NCBI GenBank assembly: GCA_022072615.1
Contig: JAJVHS010000023.1
Span: 21,917-68,764, forward strand
DNA length: 46,848 bases
Source of the DNA: Phycisphaerales bacterium
GTDB taxonomy: Bacteria > Planctomycetota > Phycisphaerae > Phycisphaerales > UBA1924
Direction of reading: 5' to 3'
The notes beneath the pieces are model-generated. The model made no database searches. It saw only the letters and a list, made by a program, of their open reading frames with translations, and was not told the DNA's origin. Of this stretch, positions 1 through 8,916 are shown piece by piece (position 1 is the stretch's first letter; each line of letters starts with the position of its first letter). A program made the translations under genes and the position numbers.

Positions 1-192
1 GTGCGCATCCCACTGCGCCCGGATGAACGGCTCGGCCTGCTCGTAGTACTCGCTCTCCTGCCAGACCCGCCGGTTCTCGGCAAGGTTCCTCGCCATCCCC
101 GATTCGGCCGCGGACCCGGCGCCGCCCGGGGCCGATCCCGTGACCAGCCGGCGCAGCGTCGACCGAACCCATCCGAGCGTTGATTCTGCCAT
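1..192 (-). CDS. 5' end of an unrecognised protein, truncated by the window edge
   Basis: Reading leftward from an ATG at 192-190, 64 codons stay open to the edge of the window. The visible part has an Arg/Gly/Ala-rich start and then a hydrophilic stretch ending in EYYEQAEPFIRAQWDAH. That stretch vaguely recalls the N-terminal helix of small methyltransferase-fold proteins, but too little is present to assign a family. There is no Shine-Dalgarno sequence. A TACTGT hexamer ends 5 nt before the ATG, the same arrangement as several other starts in this window. The histidine phosphatase gene lies upstream on the same strand, 77 bp away. Function unknown. Confidence 0.5.
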   Translation of the reverse strand, partial: MAESTLGWVRSTLRRLVTGSAPGGAGSAAESGMARNLAENRRVWQESEYYEQAEPFIRAQWDAH

Positions 193-269
193 GGATGACA
201 GTAGGCCGCGGGGGGCTCCGCCAACCGCGCCGGAGCGTCCGGCGGCCTCGGCCCGTTCCTGCAAAACGC

Positions 270-959
270 CTACGAACCCGCGGCCACAACCGCCCCGACC
301 GGGTCCAGCGTCCACCGCCGCGCCACGGGCACCGGCATGCTCGTGAAATCCCGTCCCGGCGCCACCAGCAGCGTGCGGACCAGCGCCGCGTTGGGCACGT
401 CGACGCTCACCACGAACTCCCGGAACCGCTCCATCAGCGGTCGATCAACCGCCGCGCCGGGGTCCGCCAGCCGGAACATCACGCCGAGCATGAAGTGCTG
501 GTGCGAGCACACCAGCACAGGCCGCTCCGTCCGCTGCCGGAGCCTCGCCAGTGCCGCGTCGACGCGGCCGACGAACCCCGCGAAGCTCTCGGCGCCGACG
601 CCGTGCACGTACCCCGGGTCGCAGCGCTCCCAGTACGCCCGGACCATCGGCTCGCGTTCGGCGCGGTTGGTGCCGCGGGTCTGCTCGTCGCACAGGAAGT
701 GGTACTCGTGGACGTCCCACACCTCGACCGGCACATCGGGAAAGCGCCGCGAGATGGGCTCGGCGGTCTGCCGCGTGCGCAGGAAGGACGACGAGACGAT
801 GACCCCCGGCGCCGAGGGCAGCGCCGCCGCCGCCATCGCGGCTTGCGTGTGGCCAAGGTCGGTCATGGGCGCGTCGTACGTGTTGTCGGTCCGCTCGCCG
901 GCGTTGCGAACGCTCTCGCCGTGGCGAATCCACCACACGTCAACAGCGCTCTGACCCAA
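270..959 (-). CDS. Histidine phosphatase family protein
   Basis: This is a 229-aa protein of the histidine phosphatase (phosphoglycerate mutase-like) superfamily. The catalytic RHGES motif comes close to the N-terminus (WWIRHGESVRN). It is followed by the typical LGHTQA and FLRTRQTAEPI segments and by the second catalytic histidine in LVCSHQHF. The family removes phosphate through a phospho-histidine; the substrate here cannot be read from sequence. The open frame runs upstream into the neighbouring endonuclease-like gene, but that extension reads through a tandem DNA repeat and is unlikely to be coding. I chose the TTG at 959 because AAGGA lies 7 nt before it and the conserved domain begins six codons later. 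It is probably cytoplasmic, since no signal peptide is visible. Confidence 0.8.
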   Translation of the reverse strand: MGQSAVDVWWIRHGESVRNAGERTDNTYDAPMTDLGHTQAAMAAAALPSAPGVIVSSSFLRTRQTAEPISRRFPDVPVEVWDVHEYHFLCDEQTRGTNRAEREPMVRAYWERCDPGYVHGVGAESFAGFVGRVDAALARLRQRTERPVLVCSHQHFMLGVMFRLADPGAAVDRPLMERFREFVVSVDVPNAALVRTLLVAPGRDFTSMPVPVARRWTLDPVGAVVAAGS

Positions 960-972
960 AACTCGTTCCTTC

Positions 973-1036
973 GTCTTGATGCCTCTGTGCCTTCGTGCCT
1001 CTGTGCCTTTGTGCCTCGACGCCTCGATGCCTTCTT
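973..1036 (-). repeat. 8-bp tandem repeat just after the stop codon of the EEP gene
   Basis: On the plus strand seven units of 8 bp run from 981 to 1036: gcctctgt, gccttcgt, gcctctgt, gcctttgt, gcctcgac, gcctcgat, gccttctt. A degenerate unit precedes them. Read on the coding (minus) strand, the array starts 2 nt after the TGA of the gene at 1039-2571 and ends next to the TTG start of the phosphatase gene. The same 14-nt core (GCCTCGATGCCTTC) recurs after another stop codon near 20321-20334. Confidence 0.85.
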
Positions 1037-1038
1037 CC

Positions 1039-2571
1039 TCAGCACCCGCTCTCAAACTGAAGCACGAACGCATCGAAATCCTCAAGGTCCACAAAGCCGC
1101 TGCCGTCGAAGTCGGCCTCGTCCGACCCCTCTTCAAAGGCGGCGACGAACGCGTCGAAGTCCTCGAGGTCCACGAAGCCGGTCCGGTCAAAGTCCGCCTT
1201 GCAGAAGATCACCCCGCTCACCGCGACCGTGCGCGATGGCTGATCCGGGTCGTTCGAGGTGATCGTGATGACGCCCGAGTACTCGCCCGGCTCGGCCGTG
1301 CCGAGCGTGATCGTGTGCGAGTTCCCGCCCCCGCCCGCCGCGTCAAGGAAATTCCCCGCCGGCGCCGTGAATCCCCCGGTTGCTGAGAGGGAGTACGAGA
1401 GGTTCGCGATACCCGCGGATGTCCACACCAAGACGTCGCCGACGTTCGAGACGTTCAACTGCCGACCGACCGCCGGATCGCCGACGAAGGCTTCGCCGAA
1501 ATCAAGCGACGCCTCGGACGTCACCTTCGCCGGCACGCGCGCGTCCAGGAGCACCGGCAAGTGGCCCGCTCCCGCGCACATGTTCACCAGCGCCTGCGCG
1601 ACCGCCGGGCCCACCATCTGGTTGCCCGCGATCGTGAGCGCCGCGTTGAAGCTCGACCCGTCGTTGCCCCAGCACCGGTACGAGTGGTTCGGATCGTTCC
1701 AGGTCGTCGTGCTGTACGGCACGCCGTACGTTCCGATGTACTCAAAGTCCGAGCCGTCGACCAGGCCGGCCGAGATCAGGATCTGGTCGTGCCGATCGTC
1801 CATGCCGCCGGCGCCCACGGGGTCCTGCGTATGCACAAAGCGGAACGAGTCGCTGTTGTTCCACGAGCCGGGCGTCGAGATCGGGTCAAACAGCCGACCC
1901 GCATCCGCGCCGCCCACCAGCGCCTGGTACGCGGCCTGCGTCGAGCTCTGGATGTTGAAGTCGCCGCCGATGAGGAAGTTCCACCCCGCCGGCAGTGCGG
2001 ACATGTTCGCCCGGATCTTCGTCGCCTCGTCCAGCCGGCGGCTCTGGTCGCTGCTCGCGGACCCGGACTTGAAGTGCACCGGGTACAGCGAGATCACCGT
2101 CGACGGCGCGCTGTAGCCGACCAGTTGCACGTCGAAGCGATGCACGTTGCGCGGAGCGCCGCTGGGGTTGCCGCCAGGCACCACCAGGATCGGATCGGGG
2201 TAGCCGTCCGGATCGCCGGCTCCGGGCGGGTTCACGGGCCTGATCTTCGACGTCCGGAAGTACACCGCGTTGTCGGTGTCCGGGCCGTCCACGAACGTGA
2301 AGCGCGACCAGTCGCCCGGGCTTCCCGGAGCGTTGTTCAGGTACGTGAGCAGCGTCGACGCGCCGGCCAGCGACGTGACCTCTTGGACCATCAGGATGTC
2401 GGGCGACATCGACCGTCCCGAGAACTCACCGTACACGGCCGTCTTGAAGTCGGCTTCCCGACCGCCGCTGTAAAAGCTGATGTTCCATGCGACGACCCGA
2501 AGCTGGCCCGCCGCCGTTCCCGCGGACACGACCAGCAAGGCCCCGATGGCAGCACCACGCATGATGGACAT
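1039..2571 (-). CDS. Secreted endonuclease/exonuclease/phosphatase-fold protein with GC-type dockerin tail
   Basis: This is a 510-aa exported protein. It has a Sec signal peptide (about residues 1-24, ending near GTAAGQ) and then an endonuclease/exonuclease/phosphatase fold of about 330 residues. WNISFYSGG, VQEV and GGDFNIQS correspond to the Asn, metal-binding Glu and DFN motifs, and a late DDRHDQ segment follows. Next comes an Ig-like 'choice-of-anchor D' module (SLDFGEAFVGDPAVG ... TSNDPDQPSRTVAVSG). The tail is two EF-hand-like loops (ADFDRTGFVDLEDFDAFV, ADFDGSGFVDLEDFDAFV) ending in GC. It probably cleaves nucleic acid or a phosphodiester outside the cell, but the substrate is unknown. 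The ATG at 2571 is preceded by GGGAG at 9 nt spacing, and a second in-frame ATG follows at 2562. An 8-bp tandem repeat starts 2 nt after the stop. Confidence 0.88.
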   Translation of the reverse strand: MSIMRGAAIGALLVVSAGTAAGQLRVVAWNISFYSGGREADFKTAVYGEFSGRSMSPDILMVQEVTSLAGASTLLTYLNNAPGSPGDWSRFTFVDGPDTDNAVYFRTSKIRPVNPPGAGDPDGYPDPILVVPGGNPSGAPRNVHRFDVQLVGYSAPSTVISLYPVHFKSGSASSDQSRRLDEATKIRANMSALPAGWNFLIGGDFNIQSSTQAAYQALVGGADAGRLFDPISTPGSWNNSDSFRFVHTQDPVGAGGMDDRHDQILISAGLVDGSDFEYIGTYGVPYSTTTWNDPNHSYRCWGNDGSSFNAALTIAGNQMVGPAVAQALVNMCAGAGHLPVLLDARVPAKVTSEASLDFGEAFVGDPAVGRQLNVSNVGDVLVWTSAGIANLSYSLSATGGFTAPAGNFLDAAGGGGNSHTITLGTAEPGEYSGVITITSNDPDQPSRTVAVSGVIFCKADFDRTGFVDLEDFDAFVAAFEEGSDEADFDGSGFVDLEDFDAFVLQFESGC

Positions 2572-2726
2572 GACCACTGTCTCCCGCCCCGCGATTCCTC
2601 GATGAGAACAACGCCCTCCAGGCGAAGGCCAACAGTAGGAAGCGACCGGCCCTCGCTCATGCCGGGCCGCCGGTTTCACGCGATCTTTGCCGTCCGCGGT
2701 GTGTTCTCGGAACTGTCGCCCCGGGC

Positions 2727-3428
2727 CTAGCAGCCCGCCTCGAAACGCCGCACGAACGCGTCGAAGTCATCGGTGTCGACGAACCCGGTGCAGTCCATGT
2801 CGGCCGACGCGTCCCCGGCCTCGAACGCGGCGACGAACGCGTCAAAGTCGTCGGTATCCACGAACCCCGAATCGTCGAAATCGGCGGTGCACACCCCGAT
2901 GATCGTGGCCGACCCCTCCGTGATCGTCAGGCTGCCGACCAGGATCGACGGCGAGAGCACCACGTTGGTCAGGGAGAAATACGCGTGGTTGCTGGCGTCG
3001 ATCCCCACGGAAACCGTGGCGGAAAAGTTCACCGTCACCCCCAGGATCACCTGCGAGCCCGAGACGGTGATGTTCGTCCCCTCAAACGGGTGCGCCCCCG
3101 ACGCGTTGCACGCCTCCCCGTTCAGCATCGCCGATGATCCGGGGGAAAGCGTCTCGAGCACCACCGCCAGGTCCGTCGGGTTCGGGAACAGCGCCGCCAG
3201 GATCCCGCTGTTTCCCTTGGCGAGCCCCTGGATGTGATACTCGTACCCGAAGAACGGATCGATCGAATCCGGGCTGCTCGACCGGCTCTGGTTCGTCGCG
3301 TTCTTGAGCTGGACGCCGGCCAGGTTGATGCTCGCCGTGTCATCCCCCAGCGCCGCCGCCGGAAGCGCGGTGATGAAGGCGGCTCCGATCAGCATCCGAA
3401 CCAGCGTCCGAGAACGATTGAAACCCAT
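2727..3428 (-). CDS. Secreted GC-type dockerin protein of unknown function
   Basis: This is a 233-aa exported protein. An Arg-containing N-terminus and hydrophobic segment (MLIGAAFITALPAAALG) form a signal peptide. About 145 residues of beta-rich sequence without a recognisable enzyme motif follow. The C-terminus has two EF-hand-like loops (ADFDDSGFVDTDDFDAFV and ADMDCTGFVDTDDFDAFV) and ends FEAGC. The start is firm: AGGAG lies 7 nt before the ATG. It sits between the dockerin-tailed EEP protein and queC on the same strand. The Asp-rich loops suggest calcium-dependent folding. The dockerin-like tail is presumed to attach the protein to the cell surface or to a cohesin-like partner, but no cohesin is visible in the window. 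Confidence 0.85.
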   Translation of the reverse strand: MGFNRSRTLVRMLIGAAFITALPAAALGDDTASINLAGVQLKNATNQSRSSSPDSIDPFFGYEYHIQGLAKGNSGILAALFPNPTDLAVVLETLSPGSSAMLNGEACNASGAHPFEGTNITVSGSQVILGVTVNFSATVSVGIDASNHAYFSLTNVVLSPSILVGSLTITEGSATIIGVCTADFDDSGFVDTDDFDAFVAAFEAGDASADMDCTGFVDTDDFDAFVRRFEAGC

Positions 3429-3494
3429 GGTGCAGCTCCTGGTGGTCGAGAGGCACCAGCTTACAGCCCTTTGTGCGCCAGTCGAGTCAATTCT

Positions 3495-4202
3495 TCAGCT
3501 CCCCGAATATCGCGTCGGGTCGGGGACGCCCGCCTCGGCGAACCCGCGACGCCGCAGCAGGCAACTGTCGCACCGACCGCACGCCAGCACCTCACCCGAC
3601 CGCGAGACAAGCGGGTCGTAGCACGAGTGGGTCTGGCTGTAATCCAGCCCCAGACCCGTCCCCAGCCGGACGATCTGTGCCTTCGATAGGTGCAGCAGCG
3701 GCGCCACGATGCGCACGCCGCGCCCCTCGACGCCCGCCCGGGTCGCCAGGTTCACTGTCCGCTCGAAAGACCCGAGAAACTCCGGTCGGCAATCCGGGTA
3801 CCCCGAGTAGTCGACCGCGTTCACGCCGACGTGGATCTGCCGCGCCCCCGCCACCTCCGCCACGCCCGCCGCGATCGAGAGGAACACGAGGTTCCGAGCC
3901 GGCACGTACGTCACCGGGATCTCGGCGGACATCGCACGCTCGTCGCGATCCTTGGGAACGGCGATCTCACTCGTGAGCGCCGAGCCCCCGATCTGTCGCA
4001 GGTCGATCGGGATGACCAGGTGCCGCTCAGCGCCCAGCACCCGCGAGATCCGCTCGGCCGCGGCAAGCTCGTGCCGATGACGCTGGCCGTAGTCAAACGC
4101 GAGCGACCAGCAGCAAAGCCCCTCCGCACGGGCCTTGGCCAGCACCGTCGCGCTGTCCAGCCCCCCCGAAAGCAGCACCACTGCATCCGCCGAGCCACTC
4201 AT
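3495..4202 (-). CDS. queC: 7-cyano-7-deazaguanine synthase QueC
   Basis: This is a 235-aa PP-loop ATPase that converts 7-carboxy-7-deazaguanine, ammonia and ATP to preQ0, a step of queuosine biosynthesis. The N-terminal SGGLDS PP-loop (about residues 12-17) is intact. [24 protein letters not shown] and [13 protein letters not shown] match family signatures. The C-terminal zinc-binding cysteines appear as SCYDP and [14 protein letters not shown]. The length is normal for the family. No other queuosine gene is nearby. There is no Shine-Dalgarno sequence, but a perfect TATGAT hexamer ends 6 nt before the ATG, suggesting a leaderless transcript. Confidence 0.95.
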   Translation of the reverse strand: MSGSADAVVLLSGGLDSATVLAKARAEGLCCWSLAFDYGQRHRHELAAAERISRVLGAERHLVIPIDLRQIGGSALTSEIAVPKDRDERAMSAEIPVTYVPARNLVFLSIAAGVAEVAGARQIHVGVNAVDYSGYPDCRPEFLGSFERTVNLATRAGVEGRGVRIVAPLLHLSKAQIVRLGTGLGLDYSQTHSCYDPLVSRSGEVLACGRCDSCLLRRRGFAEAGVPDPTRYSGS

Positions 4203-4208
4203 GCGGAC

Positions 4209-4214
4209 ATCATA
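4209..4214 (-). promoter_or_regulatory. Putative -10 box of queC (leaderless start)
   Basis: TATGAT on the minus strand is followed by GTCCGC and then the queC ATG. A transcript starting about 6-7 nt after this hexamer would begin at or next to the start codon. No convincing -35 element was seen. Confidence 0.45.
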
Positions 4215-4279
4215 GAGATCGCGGCCGGAGCCCTCGCTCGACGCCGCGAGCAGGTACGCTGCTTCGCCGGGGAGGCGTC

Positions 4280-6178
4280 ATGGTGCTGAACAACTTGGCG
4301 GCCGCGCTGCTCGTCCTGGTCGCCGCGATGCACGCCGGGGGCGATGCCCGAGCCGCGTTGTGCCCCCGGCCCGCCCTGAGCTCCCAGCCCGCGGGCGATT
4401 CCCAGCCGGCCGAATCCCAGCCCGCCGAACCTCAGCCCCCCGAATCTCAGCGCCGATACTTGCGCCTCTCGCCCTTCGAGGACGTCCGCTGGATCGACGA
4501 CCCGCTCGGGCTGCAAGTCAAGGTGGGCGGGGAGTGGTTTGAGCTCGTCGCATTCAACCAGTGGCCCGCGGCCGACCTGTTCGCCGCCGCGCAGCGGCTC
4601 TATGGCGACCAGGGCAGGCGTCGCATCGAAGAAGATCTGGTCGAGCTGCTCAGCCGAGCCGGACGAGAACCCCGGCAGGATGTCACGCTCACCCTGCGCG
4701 ACGTGACAAGCGGCGCCGAGCACGAACGCATCGTGCGCATGACCGAAGAGAACCGCCGCGCCCTGCGCGACAAGCGCCGAGCCGCCCCCGACCGCGCCCC
4801 GCAAGCGCCTGTCAAGATCACCCCCGCCGCGCTCGCGGAAGTCGCCGAGCTCATCGCGTCGCTCGATTCCTACGCCGTCGCCACCGGCGCCGCCGACCGG
4901 CTCCGAGCCGCCGCCGACCGTGCCGCGCGAACCCCCGGACTGGATGTCGCCGCCGCGCTGCACGAGCTCACCGGCTCGATCATCGACGGCCACGCCGCGG
5001 TGTCGGTGGAGGCGCCCTTTCTCACCGGTCCGTGGCTGCCGATGCTCCTCTGCCCGGTGGGGGACGAGCGCGGCACCGGGATCGTTGCCGTGACCCCCGA
5101 CCGCCGGTCGTTCGTGGATCCCGACCGACCGTTCATCATGGAGATCAACGGCGCGCCGATCGAACAGCTCATCGAACGTCAGCAGCCCTACATCGCCGAC
5201 GGGTCGCCCGCGCTTCGGCGCGAACGCGCCTGCCGCATGCTCCGGAGCGCCGCGGCGGCGTCCATCGCCGATCCCTCGGCCCCGTGCACGGTCGCTGTCG
5301 CCGCGGTCCCAACCGATCCGCCGAGTCGGTGGCGAACGCTCTCGATTAATCTCACGCCCCGCAAGCCGATCTCCGGCGCCTGGCCACCCGCCAAGTCCCG
5401 TCGGATCGATCCGACCACCGCGTACCTCCGCCTTGCCGAAATGTCGGCCGACGACGCCGACCTGAACGCCATCGATGAGTTTCTGCAGGACGCGGCCGAG
5501 TGCTCGACGCTCATCATCGACGTCCGCGGCAATGGTGGGGGCCGCCGCGAGCCGCTCCTGCTCATCGCCTCACGCATCCTGCCGGCTGATGCGGCCCCCG
5601 TCGTCTACAACGCCGCTCGCCCCCTCCGGCTGCCCGGCGAAGACCCGGCCGCGATGGACCAGCGCATGCACGAGCGATTCATGCGCCGAGCCGGGGATGA
5701 CGGATGGTCCCCCGCCCAGCGCGGCGCGATCGACTCCTTTGCCGCCGCCTTCCGAGTTCGCGAGCCGGGGATCACGCTCGACGACCAGCGCTTCGGACCG
5801 TGGTACTACGCCGTGATCTCGCCGGACCCGGACGGACGCTCGTGGTACCGGCCCGGCCGCCGGGTGCTCGTGCTCATGGACAACGCCTGCTTCAGCGCGA
5901 CCGACGCCTGGCTTGTCGCCATGGACCAGCTCCCGCACGTCACGCTCATGGGCCGCCCCAGCGCCGGCGGGAGCGGCCTTGCGCTGGACCACGCGACCGC
6001 GTCCGGGATCCAGGTCCGGCTCTCCTCGATGGTGTCGCTGACGCCGACCGGCCTGCTGATCGACGGCCGCGGCGTGACGCCCGACGTCGTGCTCTGGCCG
6101 ATCCCGACCGACTTCGTGGCTGGCGGCACCGATTCGATGCTCGATGCCGCGATCGCCCGCTCGCGCCGAACACCCTGA
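4280..6178 (+). CDS. Secreted S41 (C-terminal-processing-like) peptidase
   Basis: This is a 632-aa exported protein with an S41 peptidase core. A signal peptide (residues 1-25) leads into a low-complexity linker rich in Gln-Pro-Ala (about 34-58). The linker is followed by a PDZ-like region, an alpha-helical segment and the protease domain. The S41 signatures are DVRGNGGG at residues 414-421, NACFSATDAW with the probable nucleophile Ser539, and GRGVTPDVV near the C-terminus. GRPSAGGSG lies between the last two. S41 enzymes use a Ser-Lys pair to cut peptides in the periplasm; I could not fix the lysine by eye, so activity is inferred. The ATG at 4280 has GGGGAG a few nt upstream. The gene is divergent from queC and is followed by the propeller gene after 98 bp. 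Confidence 0.8.
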   Translation: MVLNNLAAALLVLVAAMHAGGDARAALCPRPALSSQPAGDSQPAESQPAEPQPPESQRRYLRLSPFEDVRWIDDPLGLQVKVGGEWFELVAFNQWPAADLFAAAQRLYGDQGRRRIEEDLVELLSRAGREPRQDVTLTLRDVTSGAEHERIVRMTEENRRALRDKRRAAPDRAPQAPVKITPAALAEVAELIASLDSYAVATGAADRLRAAADRAARTPGLDVAAALHELTGSIIDGHAAVSVEAPFLTGPWLPMLLCPVGDERGTGIVAVTPDRRSFVDPDRPFIMEINGAPIEQLIERQQPYIADGSPALRRERACRMLRSAAAASIADPSAPCTVAVAAVPTDPPSRWRTLSINLTPRKPISGAWPPAKSRRIDPTTAYLRLAEMSADDADLNAIDEFLQDAAECSTLIIDVRGNGGGRREPLLLIASRILPADAAPVVYNAARPLRLPGEDPAAMDQRMHERFMRRAGDDGWSPAQRGAIDSFAAAFRVREPGITLDDQRFGPWYYAVISPDPDGRSWYRPGRRVLVLMDNACFSATDAWLVAMDQLPHVTLMGRPSAGGSGLALDHATASGIQVRLSSMVSLTPTGLLIDGRGVTPDVVLWPIPTDFVAGGTDSMLDAAIARSRRTP

Positions 6179-6276
6179 ACATCGGCCGCACGCCTCGCCG
6201 GTTCCCGAGTGCTCGGCCCGCCGCCGCAACCGCGAGCACGCCCGCGGCGGATAAGGACGCGACACAGGAGATCCCG

Positions 6277-7293
6277 ATGAGTTCAGGTTCGCCAGTCCCA
6301 ACCCGGCTCGCGTTGTACGGATGGACCGCCTTCTCCATCTTCACCCCCGTCGCCGCGGCGCAGATCGTCCACGACCCCGGCTACGTGCTCTCGACCGAGC
6401 TCACCGGCCTCTCCAACCCCCAGGGCGTTGATGTCGACGCCTCGGGGAACGTCTACCTCGCCGACAGCGCCGCCGGGCGGATTCTGAAGGGATCGGGCGG
6501 GTCGTACGCGCCGCTGATCACCGGCATCCCTGTCTCGGAGTTCTTCGGTCTCAATATCGGCCCGCTCGCCGTGCACGTCGCCCCGGACCAGACGCTGTGG
6601 TACGGCGAAGGCGGCCGCGACACCGGCGTTGAACAGGTTCACCGCGTCAGCCTCGATGGCGGCATGATCCAGACCCTCGATCCGACGCCCGATGGCGGCA
6701 ACTGGTCCGGGATCACGGTCGACCCCGTCACGGGCCGCCTGTACGCGTCCAGCGCCAACCGCGACCGCATCTTCACGTCCGACCCGACCAGCGGCTTCTA
6801 CGGTACTCTCACGCTGCTCGCGGACACGTCGCCCAGCGCCCTGATCTCGCCCACAGGACTGCTGCTGGACGGCGGCATCCTCTACGCCGGGTTCTACGGG
6901 CCGTGGGGCGCCGAGGGCCAGATCGCGACGTTCAACGCCCAGACCGGCCAGATCCTCAACCCGAGCTTCGCGACCGGCATGCCCGGCCTGACCTCGCTCG
7001 ACCGCCTCGGCAACGGCCGGCTCCTCGCGACGCAGGTCGGCACCACCGATGGCGAGGGCGTGCTCTGGAGCATCGACCCCGTCACGGGCGAGAAGACCAT
7101 GCTCGTCAGCGAGCTCACCGCCGCCACCGGCGTCGCGGTTGCTCCCGACGGCACCACGATCTACCTGGTGGACATGGGCGCCGCCAACGAGCAGCAGGGG
7201 CGGCTGCACAAGCTCACGCTCGTCCCCGCGCCCGCATCCGCGGCGCTGCTCGCACTGCCATTGCTCTGGCGCCGCCGCCGTTCAGCCGAGTGA
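6277..7293 (+). CDS. Secreted beta-propeller protein with PEP-CTERM-like tail
   Basis: This is a 338-aa exported protein. After a signal peptide (ending near PVAAAQ) it consists of repeated NHL/SMP-30-like blades such as NPQGVDVDASGNVYLADS, WSGITVDPVTGRLYAS and ATGVAVAPDGTTIYLVD, consistent with a six-bladed propeller. The C-terminus has the sorting signal VPAPASAALLALPLLWRRRR: a Pro-containing motif, a hydrophobic helix and an Arg cluster. It resembles the PEP-CTERM tails of planctomycetes that are processed by exosortase. The ATG at 6277 has AGGAG at 6 nt spacing. The open frame extends upstream over the preceding gene, but that part is antisense-like noise. Ligand or enzyme activity cannot be deduced. 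Confidence 0.83.
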   Translation: MSSGSPVPTRLALYGWTAFSIFTPVAAAQIVHDPGYVLSTELTGLSNPQGVDVDASGNVYLADSAAGRILKGSGGSYAPLITGIPVSEFFGLNIGPLAVHVAPDQTLWYGEGGRDTGVEQVHRVSLDGGMIQTLDPTPDGGNWSGITVDPVTGRLYASSANRDRIFTSDPTSGFYGTLTLLADTSPSALISPTGLLLDGGILYAGFYGPWGAEGQIATFNAQTGQILNPSFATGMPGLTSLDRLGNGRLLATQVGTTDGEGVLWSIDPVTGEKTMLVSELTAATGVAVAPDGTTIYLVDMGAANEQQGRLHKLTLVPAPASAALLALPLLWRRRRSAE

Positions 7294-7323
7294 TGACCGT
7301 TCACACCGCTCGGCCGCTGGCTC

Positions 7324-7400
7324 GAACGTTCAGCTTTGAGCATTCAACTTTGAACTTTCAACTTTGAACTTTGAACTTTGAACTTTGAACTTTGTATTTG
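7324..7400 (-). repeat. 7-bp tandem repeat (CTTTGAA family) after the pgk stop codon
   Basis: Eleven near-perfect heptamers run from 7324 to 7400 on the plus strand, mostly GAACTTT with CAACTTT, CAGCTTT and GAGCATT variants. On the minus strand the array reads (AAAGTTC)n and starts 3 nt after the pgk TGA. It occupies most of the 110-bp gap between convergent genes. The same heptamer occurs after the pseudopilin gene at 16392-16430. Confidence 0.9.
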
Positions 7401-7403
7401 GCT

Positions 7404-8606
7404 TCACGCCTCGTCGAGCACGTCCACGCTCTCGAACCTCTTGCCCTCGAGCATCTCCAGCGACGCGCCGCCGCCCGTCGAGACGTGCGAGAACTTCTCG
7501 GCGAGCCCGAACTGCTCGACCGCCGCTGCCGAATCGCCGCCGCCCACGATGGTCGTCGCGCCGCGCCCCGTCGCCTCGGCGATGGCCCTCGCCACCGACT
7601 TGGTCCCGACCGCGAACGCCGGCCACTCGAAGACGCCCATCGGCCCGTTCCACACGATCGTCTTGGCCTTGTTCAGCACCACGGCGTACTTGGCCTGCGT
7701 CTTGAGACCGATGTCCATTCCCATGAAGCCGTCGGGGATGTTGTTCTCGAACACGTTGATGTCGCCCGCGTTCTCGGCGAACTGCGTCGAGCACACGTGA
7801 TCCGTCGGCAGGTGCAGGTCGCACTTGTGCCGCGCCGCCAGCTCGATCGTCCGCTTCGCGTCCCCCAGCCGGTCCTCTTCCACGCGGCTGTTGCCCACGT
7901 CGCGGCCCATCGCCTTCAGGAACGTGTACGCCATCGCCCCGCCCACCAGCACCGCCGAGCACTTGGGCAGCAGGTGCTCGATCGCCGCCATCTTGTCCGA
8001 CACCTTCGCCCCGCCGAGCACGACCACGAACGGCGCCTGCGGCCTGGCCAGCGCTTCAGACAGGTACTTGATCTCCTTCTCGACCAGGAAGCCCATCACC
8101 TTCGGGCCCTTCACGGCCTTGGGCACCGCCACCATCGACGCATCCGGCCGGTGGCACGTCCCGAACGCGTCGTTTACGTACACGTCGGCGTACGACGCGA
8201 GCTTGCCGGCGAACGCCGCATCGCCCTTCTTCTCGCCCTTGTGGTGCCGCAGGTTCTCCAGCAGCAGCACCTCGCCGTTCTTCATCGCCGCGACCGCCGC
8301 CGCCGCCGTGTCGTCGATGCAGTTCTGGCTCGGGAACGCCACCGGCTTGCCCAGGAGCTCGCCCAGCCGCTTGGCGCACGGCTCGAGCGACGAGTCCGCC
8401 TCGTACCCCTTGCCCTCAGGCCGACCCAGGTGCGAGCACAGGATCGCCCTGCCGCCCCGGTCGATCACGCTCCGGATCGTCGGCAGCGCCGCCTTGATCC
8501 GCCGATCATCCTCGATGATCCCGTTCTCGATCGGCACGTTGAAATCGACCCGCACGAGCACGCGCTTGCCGGAAACATCCACCGACGCGATCGACTTCTT
8601 GGCCAT
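7404..8606 (-). CDS. pgk: Phosphoglycerate kinase
   Basis: This is a 400-aa protein of normal length for cytoplasmic phosphoglycerate kinase, which interconverts 1,3-bisphosphoglycerate and ADP with 3-phosphoglycerate and ATP in glycolysis and gluconeogenesis. Visible signatures are VRVDFNVPIENG near the N-terminus, ILCSHLGRPEG, LLLENLRHHKGE, VLGGAKVSDKMAAIEHLL and the nucleotide-binding GGGDSAAAVE near the C-terminus. The ATG at 8606 has GAGG about 9 nt upstream. It stands alone on the minus strand with 310 bp of non-coding DNA upstream. A heptamer tandem repeat follows its stop codon. Confidence 0.97.
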   Translation of the reverse strand: MAKKSIASVDVSGKRVLVRVDFNVPIENGIIEDDRRIKAALPTIRSVIDRGGRAILCSHLGRPEGKGYEADSSLEPCAKRLGELLGKPVAFPSQNCIDDTAAAAVAAMKNGEVLLLENLRHHKGEKKGDAAFAGKLASYADVYVNDAFGTCHRPDASMVAVPKAVKGPKVMGFLVEKEIKYLSEALARPQAPFVVVLGGAKVSDKMAAIEHLLPKCSAVLVGGAMAYTFLKAMGRDVGNSRVEEDRLGDAKRTIELAARHKCDLHLPTDHVCSTQFAENAGDINVFENNIPDGFMGMDIGLKTQAKYAVVLNKAKTIVWNGPMGVFEWPAFAVGTKSVARAIAEATGRGATTIVGGGDSAAAVEQFGLAEKFSHVSTGGGASLEMLEGKRFESVDVLDEA

Positions 8607-8916
8607 GGCTCAACCCTCGCAAAGCCGCGGAAATGCCGCGGATGAACACGGTGTCCTGCAACGCCGCAAGGATAGGTCGCCGCTCTACCGGGTCGAGGTT
8701 CCCGCCCATTCCCCTGCCTTATGAAACACCGCGCTCAGACCGTTTCATGACACGGTCCGATCCCTAATACCCACGCGTACCCCGAGCATCCCCGTTGATT
8801 CCCGCCGGTGCGCGCACCTACAACGAGTGTGACGTGCGACCAAGAAGCACGTGCACCGCCGCGATGGCGTGCCCGGTCATGCACTTGAAAGTTCGTGCCC
8901 GCCGGCGGCCGGCGTG
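8607..8916. other. Intergenic region upstream of pgk
   Basis: This 310-bp stretch between the sugar ABC ATPase stop and the pgk start has no convincing gene. It contains one inverted repeat, ATGAAAC at 8721-8727 and GTTTCAT at 8742-8748 (14-nt spacer), which could be an operator for pgk. I saw no clear -35/-10 pair. Confidence 0.5.

Noticed and set aside
960-1190. Upstream extension of the histidine phosphatase frame
   Set aside because: It reads through the 8-bp tandem repeat and the 3' end of the EEP gene, and a TTG with a ribosome site precedes the conserved domain.
5704-6276. Upstream extension of the propeller gene
   Set aside because: It overlaps the protease gene in another frame, lacks similarity to anything, and the ATG at 6277 has a good ribosome site followed by a signal peptide.
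7324-7400. CRISPR array
   Set aside because: The units are only 7 bp, directly contiguous and without spacers.
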